Assembly (NCBI GenBank): GCA_031257795.1
Contig: JAIRNW010000016.1
Coordinates: 1-21,554, forward strand
DNA from: Holosporales bacterium
Lineage (GTDB): Bacteria; Pseudomonadota; Alphaproteobacteria; BNTO01
Direction: 5' to 3'
Length of the DNA: 21,554 nucleotides
Shown: positions 13,693 to 20,135 of the stretch, one piece after another
Layout of the letters: every line of letters begins with the position of its first letter
Numbering within the stretch: position 1 is the stretch's first letter
Notes under the pieces: model-generated
What the model saw: the letters and a program-made list of their open reading frames with translations, nothing else
Told to the model about the DNA's origin: nothing
Database searches by the model: none
Position numbers and translations under genes: made by a program

Positions 13693-14774
13693 TAAAAAAC
13701 GTTCAGCACCCTTTTGGGGAAGCACAACTCCCCGCGCAAAACCCCAATGCCAAGAAGGCGGCCGGCATGCTTAACGCGCACACAGACACCCTCCTCCAAG
13801 CTACTGCTGCCAGGCGCAGCTGCATCTTTTGATGCCAAACCATCTTCCGTTGCCATCGTTGCTGCCGATCCTGTCACCGCAGCCAACCCACTTGTGTCCC
13901 GAGAGACCTGGAATGCGGCTCCGTTCCTCAACTTCTCCAGAAACTCGTCTGTTATTAAGACTTCTGGAAGACTATCCAAAACAAATTCCATTGGTATAAG
14001 AACATCACGTACCATTCCTTTTTGCGCTATTTTTCGCAAAAAATCCAGTGTAAAAGCATCTTGAAGGGGAAAAATTCTATCTTGCGTACGGCGTAGTGCT
14101 ATTACAGTTGCTAAACAGCCCAGTTTCTCAGCGACATCTCTGGCCAACGAACGGACGTATGTTCCACCGCTGCACTCCACAGAAAAAGACGCACAAGCGG
14201 AGCCCAAGTCACAAAAAGCCTGCGGGGCCGTATCAAAGTGATTTAAACGCAGAGAGTGAATTGTGATCGCTCGTGCCTTCGGTTCCTGCGGGCAACCGGA
14301 ACGAGCCAACTCATAAGAGCGGCGGCCATTAATTCTTAGCGCAGAAAAAACAGGAGGAACTTGCAACTGTTCGCCGAGCATACGCTCACAGACCGCTTGC
14401 AAACCTTCAAGACGCGGAATTTTGGTGTCGCGCTGAACAACCTGCCCATCCAGATCGAGCGTATCCGTACTAATCCCAAAAACCACGGAAAAATCGTAAC
14501 CCTTTCTTGCGCAGGTATATTTTTCAAGATAGGGAACCAGCTTCGTTGCCTCCCCGACGGCAAGCACCAACACACCAGTCGCCAGAGGATCTAGCGTTCC
14601 AACATGTCCGATACGACAAACGCCGCGCCGCACAAAGGCAGAAAAACCACCGCCCCGCAGCGCGGCCGCGCCAGCATCCTCGCAAACCCCAGCTCCCAAG
14701 ACTTTCTTAACAACCGCGCCAACTCTGGTTGATGTCACTCCAGACGGTTTGTCTAAAACAAGCCAACCATCCAT
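13692..14774 (-). CDS. truB: tRNA pseudouridine(55) synthase TruB
   Basis: TruB makes pseudouridine 55 in the T-loop of tRNAs. The N-terminus MDGWLVLDKPSGVTS is typical and sets the start at 14774 (TTG at 14789 or GTG at 14786 are alternatives with no better ribosome site). The catalytic Asp is in GHVGTLDPLATGVL (about D62). Further motifs are VPPVFSALRINGRRSYELAR and GGTYVRSLARDVAEKLG. The protein is about 360 residues, longer than the usual 300-320 because of a loop before the catalytic motif (about 30-50, GAGVCEDAGAAALRGGG) and a Ser/Ala/Gly-rich insert in the C-terminal PUA-like region (about 305-335). Neither extra segment resembles the palindromic repeats. Confidence 0.95.
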   Translation of the reverse strand: MDGWLVLDKPSGVTSTRVGAVVKKVLGAGVCEDAGAAALRGGGFSAFVRRGVCRIGHVGTLDPLATGVLVLAVGEATKLVPYLEKYTCARKGYDFSVVFGISTDTLDLDGQVVQRDTKIPRLEGLQAVCERMLGEQLQVPPVFSALRINGRRSYELARSGCPQEPKARAITIHSLRLNHFDTAPQAFCDLGSACASFSVECSGGTYVRSLARDVAEKLGCLATVIALRRTQDRIFPLQDAFTLDFLRKIAQKGMVRDVLIPMEFVLDSLPEVLITDEFLEKLRNGAAFQVSRDTSGLAAVTGSAATMATEDGLASKDAAAPGSSSLEEGVCVRVKHAGRLLGIGVLRGELCFPKRVLNVF

Positions 14775-14833
14775 AGAGCGAATCACCAACCAAGCGCCAC
14801 GCGCTCCATAAGAGTTAGAGGGGGCGACAACTC

Positions 14834-15499
14834 TTAGTAGGCGACTGATCCATCACCGGCTTGCGCCTCCTCAACACCCTGAGGCAAAGGGGCTCTGCTT
14901 ATTTCCTCTACTCTTGCGTCAGGCAGCTCATCTACTCCTGCCACTGCCGCCGGCCCCTCCTCTCTAGGCCCATAGTCCACGCATGGTAGGAGGAGAAAAG
15001 GGAAAAGCCCAAAGCCAAAAGACAGAGGAAGACGGCCAACAGCTGCAAGATCGCCTTTATAGCTCCAAGAAACGCTACTCCCAACCAAATTTTCACCGAA
15101 CCCGTCTAGCTCAGCCTCGCTTTTGACATTAACTTTATTCACCTTGGTTGCCTTAACGGTGTGATTTGAGAGGCAATCAGGATTAAACCACGAAGTGTCT
15201 GCCCCCATTTTTACAGCATCGTAATAATTGAGAATGGCCCACTCAAGCCCAGTATTACGTTTTCCATCCTGGCCGACAACTTCTATGTTGACGCCACGAC
15301 CATCAAGAGCCGCAACCACACCATCTAAACCATTGCACGGGGTAGACTTCTTCACGAGTGCGACAATCCGCTTTTCCCAACCTGGCACAGCTGTTTCTTC
15401 CTTCGGCACAACAGCCCCCGCGTCAGACTCACTAGCAAACGCGCTAAAGCTCCCCAAAAGGGCAATAGAACTAAAAGAAACTTTCAAACTTGTAGACAT
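14834..15499 (-). CDS. Exported protein, duplicate of the neighbour, with a new C-terminal tail
   Basis: The ATG at 15499 has GAGGTG 8 bases upstream and starts the signal peptide MSTSLKVSFSSIALLGSFSA|FAS. The mature part matches the neighbouring gene throughout: WEKRIVALVKKSTPCNGLDG, GLEWAILNYYDAV, DTSWFNPDCLSNHTVKAT and the ending SYKGDLAA. After that point it continues about 65 residues (GRLPLSFGFGLFPFLLLPCV ... GDGSVAY) with no counterpart in the paralogue, whose protein ends 9 residues later. Two Cys (in TPCN and PDCLSN) are shared and could form a disulfide. Function and family are unknown. It has a good promoter at 15533-15561. Confidence 0.75.
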   Translation of the reverse strand: MSTSLKVSFSSIALLGSFSAFASESDAGAVVPKEETAVPGWEKRIVALVKKSTPCNGLDGVVAALDGRGVNIEVVGQDGKRNTGLEWAILNYYDAVKMGADTSWFNPDCLSNHTVKATKVNKVNVKSEAELDGFGENLVGSSVSWSYKGDLAAVGRLPLSFGFGLFPFLLLPCVDYGPREEGPAAVAGVDELPDARVEEISRAPLPQGVEEAQAGDGSVAY

Positions 15500-15532
15500 A
15501 TCTGTACACCTCACAAACACCTAAACACTTAT

Positions 15533-15561
15533 TATGTATCACACACTACGGGGAGAGTCAA
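15533..15561 (-). promoter_or_regulatory. Sigma-70-type promoter of the 14834-15499 gene
   Basis: On the minus strand TTGACT (15556-15561), a 17-bp spacer and TACATA (15533-15538) with AAT following. Transcription would start near 15526, about 27 bases before the ATG. Confidence 0.65.
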
Positions 15562-15611
15562 CATTTTTTTCTCGCTTCGAAAAATGGGAAAAAATGGGAA
15601 AACCAAAAGGG

Positions 15612-16097
15612 TCAAACATCATGGGAGGATAGCCAAAAAGTTGCAGGATCGCCTTTATAGCTCAAAGAAACGCAATCTCCAACCAAATTGTCACCGAACG
15701 CGCCTAGCTCTTCCTCGCTCCTGACATTAACCTCACTCACCTCGATTGCCTTAACGGTGCAATTTGAGAGGCAACCAGAATTAAACCACGAAGTGTCTTC
15801 TCCACGTTCCACAGCTTCGTGATAATTGTAAAGGGCAGCCTCAAGTCCAGGATTACGTTCCCCATCCTGACCGGAAACTTCTATGAGAACATTAGGATCA
15901 GCAAGAGCCTTCAACACATCACCTAAACTATTGCACGGGATAGGCTTCTTCACGAGTGCGACAATCTGCTTTTCCCAATCTGGCGCAGTTGTTTTTTCCT
16001 TCGGCGCAACAGCCCCCGCGTCAAACTCACTAGCAAACGCGCTAAAACCCCCCAAAATGGCGACAGAGCTAAAAAAGACTTTCAAACTTGTAGACAT
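15612..16097 (-). CDS. Exported protein, paralogue of the 14834-15499 product
   Basis: The ATG at 16097 follows GAAGTG and opens the signal peptide MSTSLKVFFSSVAILGGFSA|FAS. The 161-residue product is the shorter twin of the next gene, with WEKQIVALVKKPIPCNSLGD, DTSWFNSGCLSNCTVKAIEV and FGDNLVGDCVSLSYKGD, ending WLSSHDV. It has two extra Cys (LSNCTV, GDCVS) compared with its twin. About 555 bp of DNA is duplicated between the two, including the untranslated leader and promoter region. Function is unknown; a periplasmic or secreted protein is likely. Confidence 0.75.
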   Translation of the reverse strand: MSTSLKVFFSSVAILGGFSAFASEFDAGAVAPKEKTTAPDWEKQIVALVKKPIPCNSLGDVLKALADPNVLIEVSGQDGERNPGLEAALYNYHEAVERGEDTSWFNSGCLSNCTVKAIEVSEVNVRSEEELGAFGDNLVGDCVSLSYKGDPATFWLSSHDV

Positions 16098-16129
16098 ATC
16101 TGTACACTTCACAAACACCAAACACTTAT

Positions 16130-16158
16130 TGTGTGCCACACACTACGGCGGGAGTCAA
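16130..16158 (-). promoter_or_regulatory. Weaker duplicate promoter of the 15612-16097 gene
   Basis: TTGACT (16153-16158) and a 17-bp spacer as in the twin, but the -10 has become CACACA (16130-16135) where the twin has TACATA. CACAAT shifted by two is an alternative. It probably is weaker. Confidence 0.45.
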
Positions 16159-16322
16159 CATTTTTTTCTTGTTTCGAAGAATGTGAAAAACAAGAAAACA
16201 TGCGAGCGCCCAACACCACACTATGCCGCAAAAGGGGCTTCCAGCACAAGGTCTCCGTGCTTACGCGCGGAACCCGCTGCCGACAAACCTTCCGTAGCTC
16301 ACCATAGAGGCTATCACAAAAA

Positions 16323-16667
16323 CTAAATCCGCTCCAATATTACCTCAACACCTCTCGGAAAGAAGAAAAAAAAGCGATTCTTCCCAGTCCTAGACACATG
16401 CCTTATATAGCTGAGTACAAACCGACGCTTCCATTCGCTAACTTGCCCTCCGCTGCACGGGAAAATATTAACCCTATACCGATAACCATCAGTAAGCGTA
16501 TTGGAAAGCTCTTCCTTACTTCTGCACTCTATAGTATACACCAGTTCAAACCATGGCCGCTGTGCAGCAGTGGCATCGTCACTTTTCACGTTGTCCTCGC
16601 TGGCAAACACAGCTAAAGACCAACACAAAACAGCGGCCCCAAGAAGAGCATTTGAGCCCCTAAACAT
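16323..16667 (-). CDS. Small exported protein, unknown function
   Basis: The ATG at 16667 has AGGACAGGT upstream and starts the signal peptide MFRGSNALLGAAVLCWSLAVFA, cut before SED. The mature ~92 residues contain WFELVYTIECRSKEELSN, two Cys and a run of five phenylalanines (KNRFFFFFPRGVEV) near the end. The layout (signal, FASE start, acidic segment, W, then a Cys) recalls the two paralogues downstream, so it may be a distant relative, but the sequence match is too weak to claim. The 155-bp gap 16168-16322 holds nothing I can identify. Confidence 0.6.
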   Translation of the reverse strand: MFRGSNALLGAAVLCWSLAVFASEDNVKSDDATAAQRPWFELVYTIECRSKEELSNTLTDGYRYRVNIFPCSGGQVSEWKRRFVLSYIRHVSRTGKNRFFFFFPRGVEVILERI

Positions 16668-16702
16668 ACCTGTCCTCGCTCCCAACCATTAAAAGTTTGT
16701 GC

Positions 16703-17878
16703 CTAAGCCACCAATGGAATCTGCCTCAACGACGCCTCCGCAATGACTCCCCCAGCTAAAACCGTTCCAGCCCCGCTCCGCACGACGATCGCCTGTCCCA
16801 AAGCCACCCCAAACTGCTCCTCTCCAAACACCACCAGCGCCTCTTTGCGCGCATCGTTGAAAGTCAGCGTCCCCGGGATCGTCGGCCCTGTTGACCTGAA
16901 TTGCGCCAACACATCCACTGTTTTATGCTTGTATTCCGGAATAACCATGCTGGCAATGCCGTGCACAACAACGTCCTTTATCAGAACATATTTCGTTGCA
17001 AGCGCGCCCTTCTCGCCAACGTAAACATGATCCCCCTCAATCCCAACAACATACAACGGCTTCTCAGCGGACAACCCAATCCCACGCCGCTGCCCGATCG
17101 TGTAATGAATCGCCCCCTTGTGCTCTCCAATTTTCTTCCCGGTTTTTATATCAATCAAATCACCCTGACACAACGCCTGACTCCCCGCAAGCTCCGTGTG
17201 TGCCTGAACGTACGCGTTGATGAAGTCAACGTAGTTCCCGCCGAAGTCCGACAAAAAGCATATGTCATACATATTTGTTTTTTCTGCAACGCCGAGCCCG
17301 ATCTGCTTAGCGAAATTGCGCACGAGCGGCTTAGACGGGGCGCGCCCCAAAGGGAAATAGGCGCGGGCCAGTTGTTGCGGCTCGACCCTGTACAAGAAGT
17401 AGCTCTGATCTCTTTGCGAGTTTACGGCGGGCTCTAATGTTTGGAAGCCGTCGCACACCCTTCTTTGCACATAATGCCCAGTTGACACGGCTTCCGCGCC
17501 GACCTTATCGGCAAACGAGCAGAGCGCGGAGAATTTGATGAATCTATTGCAAAGAGAGCACGGGAGCGGCGTTTTCCCGTTGCAATAATCGTTTACGAAC
17601 GGTGCGATAACGTGACACTCGAACTCGCGCTTGTAGTCGATTACGTCGAAGTCAATGCCGACGAAAGCCGCCATTTTCGCGGCGTCGGCCTTTGCGGCTT
17701 CGACGGAGGCGGATGAGAGGAGTTCTATGAAAACGCCGATAACTTCGCAGCCGTGCGCCTTTAGGATGGCGGCCGTTGATGAGGAGTCGACCCCGCCGGA
17801 CATTCCTAGAACAACCTTGGAGCCTCGTGGTGGAAGCTGCCACGCTTCACAAAAATCTGGAACGAATAAATTCAACAC
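16703..17878 (-). CDS. mnmA: tRNA-specific 2-thiouridylase MnmA
   Basis: MnmA thiolates U34 of tRNAs for Lys, Glu and Gln, using ATP and sulfur relayed to a cysteine. The GTG at 17878 is preceded by AAAGGAGG at ideal distance. The PP-loop SGGVDSS is at 27-33. The catalytic cysteines are C110 (CSLCNRFIKF) and C207 (NMYDICFLSD). GHYVQR, QRDQSYFLYR and the C-terminal IGQRRGIGLS are also typical. At 391 residues it is slightly long because of an N-terminal extension. The gene sits directly downstream of a C/D palindrome, whose outer end lies against the ribosome site, so the repeat may shape the leader. Confidence 0.96.
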   Translation of the reverse strand: MLNLFVPDFCEAWQLPPRGSKVVLGMSGGVDSSSTAAILKAHGCEVIGVFIELLSSASVEAAKADAAKMAAFVGIDFDVIDYKREFECHVIAPFVNDYCNGKTPLPCSLCNRFIKFSALCSFADKVGAEAVSTGHYVQRRVCDGFQTLEPAVNSQRDQSYFLYRVEPQQLARAYFPLGRAPSKPLVRNFAKQIGLGVAEKTNMYDICFLSDFGGNYVDFINAYVQAHTELAGSQALCQGDLIDIKTGKKIGEHKGAIHYTIGQRRGIGLSAEKPLYVVGIEGDHVYVGEKGALATKYVLIKDVVVHGIASMVIPEYKHKTVDVLAQFRSTGPTIPGTLTFNDARKEALVVFGEEQFGVALGQAIVVRSGAGTVLAGGVIAEASLRQIPLVA

Positions 17879-17892
17879 GTCTTTCCTCCTTT

Positions 17893-18034
17893 AGAGCCTG
17901 CTTACATGAGATTTAAATTGGTCTTTTCTGCGTCGAATCCGGGGCTCGAAGCTTATGTACATTTAGCACACTCCACTTCTGCGCTCCGTTTCTCCTGAAA
18001 AATCCTCAATTTAAATCTCCTGCCAACGTGTTCT
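17893..18034 (-). repeat. Family C/D palindrome upstream of mnmA
   Basis: The inner arms ATTTAAATTG (17911-17920) and CAATTTAAAT (18007-18016) pair perfectly. The outer D arms AGAGCCTGCTTACATGAG (17893-17910) and CTCCTGCCAACGTGTTCT (18017-18034) pair at about 11 of 18 positions. On the minus strand the interior reads GGAGAAACGGAGCGCAGAAG, then GCTAAATGTACATAAGC and GGATTCGACGCAGAAAAG, showing the core common to families A and B. Confidence 0.87.
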
Positions 18035-18125
18035 TAATACGGTCCGCCACGCGCCGATCCTTTTCCTCGCGGCGCTTCGTTTCGAGCTCTTTGCGAGCTT
18101 CGTCTGTAAGAAATTCGTGCTTCAT
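18006..18125 (-). pseudogene. N-terminal stub of an IS630-like transposase, fused to a C/D repeat
   Basis: A 39-codon frame: MKHEFLTDEARKELETKRRE then EKDRRVADRIKNTLAGDLN and a TGA. The pattern 'LT.EAR.ELE..HR.E.D.RVADRIK..LL' is what I know as the start of IS630-family transposases, just before their helix-turn-helix. After RIKNTL the reading runs into the D/C repeat, which supplies the last residues and the stop; the remaining ~300 residues are gone. TTGGAA / 17 bp / TATTAA upstream (18133-18161) could be its old promoter. Confidence 0.55.
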
Positions 18126-18362
18126 GAGTGGTTTAATAGCACACTATTCAGATTTTTCCAATATGTCAGTCAAGATGAGTATAGTGCTTGTTGTTCGGAG
18201 AACTCAAGAAACTCGGCAAAAAGTAGAGAGTTTGTTCTCTAATCCATGCCGGGAGCCCGACGCTGCTCGACCATACAGCTCGTTTACCGTCGGCTTTTTG
18301 CCTTGCTTTCCCATGTCCCATATGTGATCATGTACTTGGTTTTTTTGTTTTTTTTGAGCTCG

Positions 18363-18977
18363 ATGACGAAACGCATCACAACAAAGTATAAAATAGATCG
18401 ACGTTTGGGTGTGAATTTATGGGGGCGCCCAAAAAGTCCGTTTAACACCAGGAATTACAGACCAGGCCAGCACGGGAAGCAGTCTTCTAAGCTGTCGGAT
18501 TACGGCGTACAGCTGCACGCAAAGCAAAAGCTGAAGGGATACTACGGCAATATCAGCGAGAAGCAGTTCCGAAAGGTTTACATGAAGGCCATTGTTCGCA
18601 AGGGAGACTCATCTGAAAATATCATAGAGCTTTTGGAGCGCAGGCTAGATGCCGTTGTGTATAGGATGAAATTTGCCTCAACGGTTTTTGCTTCAAGGCA
18701 GATCGTGAATCATGGGCATGTGTTGGTGAACGGGAAGGTGATTGACATTCCGTCGTATCAGGTAAAAGACGGCGACGAGGTGGCTATTTCGCCGAAAATG
18801 ACGGCAAATATAAATGTGCTTGGGGCGACAGAGTCGCCGGAGCGACAGATTCCGGATTATGTTGAGGTAGATCACAAGGGCATGAAGGGTAAGTTCATTC
18901 ACGCTCCGAAATTGGCCGATGTTCCTTATCCTGTGCAGATGGAGCCCCATCTAGTGGTTGAGTTCTACTCCAGGTAA
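18363..18977 (+). CDS. rpsD: 30S ribosomal protein S4
   Basis: S4 nucleates small-subunit assembly on 16S rRNA. Starting at the ATG at 18363 the protein is 204 residues, standard for S4: MTKRITTKYKIDRRLGVNLW, then RNYRPGQHGKQSSKLSDYGV and the S4 RNA-binding domain (about 94-156) with ERRLDAVVYRMKFASTVFAS and RQIVNHGHVLVNGKVIDIPS. A frame extended to 18246 adds a hydrophobic segment without homology to S4 and is rejected. GAG just upstream is only a weak ribosome site. In the leader, 18126-18362, I see a small hairpin TAGAGA-GTTTGT-TCTCTA without a T tract, and a weak TTGCCT / 17 / TATGTG promoter-like pair. The stop is followed within 3 bp by a B element. Confidence 0.96.
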   Translation: MTKRITTKYKIDRRLGVNLWGRPKSPFNTRNYRPGQHGKQSSKLSDYGVQLHAKQKLKGYYGNISEKQFRKVYMKAIVRKGDSSENIIELLERRLDAVVYRMKFASTVFASRQIVNHGHVLVNGKVIDIPSYQVKDGDEVAISPKMTANINVLGATESPERQIPDYVEVDHKGMKGKFIHAPKLADVPYPVQMEPHLVVEFYSR

Positions 18978-18979
18978 AT

Positions 18980-19101
18980 TATACCTTGTCATAAAAAGTT
19001 TGCTGGTTCGTCGATCCGTTTCGGCAGGAGCAGTACGTTAAGTGCAGTTCTTCGCCTGCGCTACGCGTCTCCTCCCATCAATTCTTTTGGTGACAGGTAT
19101 G
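18980..19101 (+). repeat. Palindromic element family B directly after rpsD
   Basis: TATACCTTGTCATAAAAAGT at the left and TTTTGGTGACAGGTAT at the right are the arms. The interior, on the minus strand, is GGAGACGCGTAGCGCAGGCG AAGAA.TGCACTTAACGTAC. It fills almost the whole rpsD-glyQ gap and may serve as a stem-loop at the rpsD 3' end. Confidence 0.88.
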
Positions 19102-19202
19102 CTAGTTTTTTGTCTCTATTATGTTTTTTAGTGGAGGTGGTTTTGTCTGTTCCTTATCAAAAGTCCAGGAACGTCGTGCTGACCCCTCACAGGAATGGCA
19201 CA

Positions 19203-20135
19203 ATGGAGTCACCTTCCTCTAAAAGCCCAAAGCAAAACGTTCCCTCATTTCAGCAAATGATCCTCTCCCTGCAGCAGTTTTGGGCCGATTATGGCTGTGT
19301 TGTGCTACAACCATATGACATGGAGGTCGGCGCCGGGACGTCCAACCCAGCAACGCTGCTTCGCTCGCTTGGGCGAGGAGAGTGGCATGTCGCATACGTA
19401 CAGCCCTCTCGCCGCCCAAGTGACGGACGATACGGAGAGAACCCAAACCGCCTACAGCAATATTATCAATTCCAAGTGCTCCTCAAGCCCGCTCCATCAA
19501 ACTCCCAGAACCTCTACCTGCAAAGCCTTCGCTCACTCGGAATCGACACCAGCAAGCACGATGTTCGCTTTGTTGAGGACGATTGGGAGAATCCGTCGCT
19601 TGGGGCGTCGGGGTTAGGCTGGGAGGTTTGGTGCGATGGCATGGAGATAACACAGTTCACGTATTTCCAGCAGGTCGGCGGAATAGAGTGTGAGGTTGTG
19701 CCAGTCGAAATCACCTACGGGCTGGAGCGCGTGGCCATGCTTTTACAAGGCGTGGACAATTTTTTCGATATTTCTTGGAACCGCCCACGGCAAACCAGCG
19801 CGCAAGCGGAACCTTCGGCTGATTTCTCCGGGCGTGTGTACTCCTATGGAGACGTCTGTTTGATTCAAGAAAAAGAGTTTTCAAAGTATAATTTCGAGCT
19901 CGCCGCAACTGAAAAGCTTTTTTCATACTTTAAAGACTGCGAAGAAGAGTGTGTGTTTTTGATAAACAACGGAGTCGTTCTGCCGGCGTACGAGCAATGC
20001 TTAAAGGCTAATCATTATTTCAATTTGCTCAACGCGCGCGGCGTTATCAGCGTGACGGAGCGTGCTGGATACATTGCGAGGGTGCGTAGCTTGGCGAAGT
20101 TGTGTTGCGATGCTTGGGTACACGCGCATGCTTAG
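19203..20135 (+). CDS. glyQ: Glycine--tRNA ligase alpha subunit
   Basis: The catalytic subunit of the bacterial alpha2-beta2 glycyl-tRNA synthetase, which activates glycine. Motifs: FQQMILSLQQFWADYGCVVL at the start, YVQPSRRPSDGRYGENPNRL, YYQFQVLLKP, FVEDDWENPSLGASGLGWEV and GMEITQFTYFQQVGGIEC. The ATG at 19203 has AGGA 8 bases upstream and gives 310 residues, close to the usual ~300. A TTG at 19143 just after GGAGGTGG is a rival start that would add 20 residues. A short extra segment (NRPRQTSAQAEPSADFSGRV, about 218-237) replaces a tighter loop of the family and is not one of the repeats. The end overlaps glyS by 8 bp. Confidence 0.95.
   Translation: MESPSSKSPKQNVPSFQQMILSLQQFWADYGCVVLQPYDMEVGAGTSNPATLLRSLGRGEWHVAYVQPSRRPSDGRYGENPNRLQQYYQFQVLLKPAPSNSQNLYLQSLRSLGIDTSKHDVRFVEDDWENPSLGASGLGWEVWCDGMEITQFTYFQQVGGIECEVVPVEITYGLERVAMLLQGVDNFFDISWNRPRQTSAQAEPSADFSGRVYSYGDVCLIQEKEFSKYNFELAATEKLFSYFKDCEEECVFLINNGVVLPAYEQCLKANHYFNLLNARGVISVTERAGYIARVRSLAKLCCDAWVHAHA

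Noticed and set aside
18246..18362. 39-residue N-terminal extension of rpsD
   Set aside because: It adds a hydrophobic stretch not found in S4. The ATG at 18363 gives the standard length and N-terminus.
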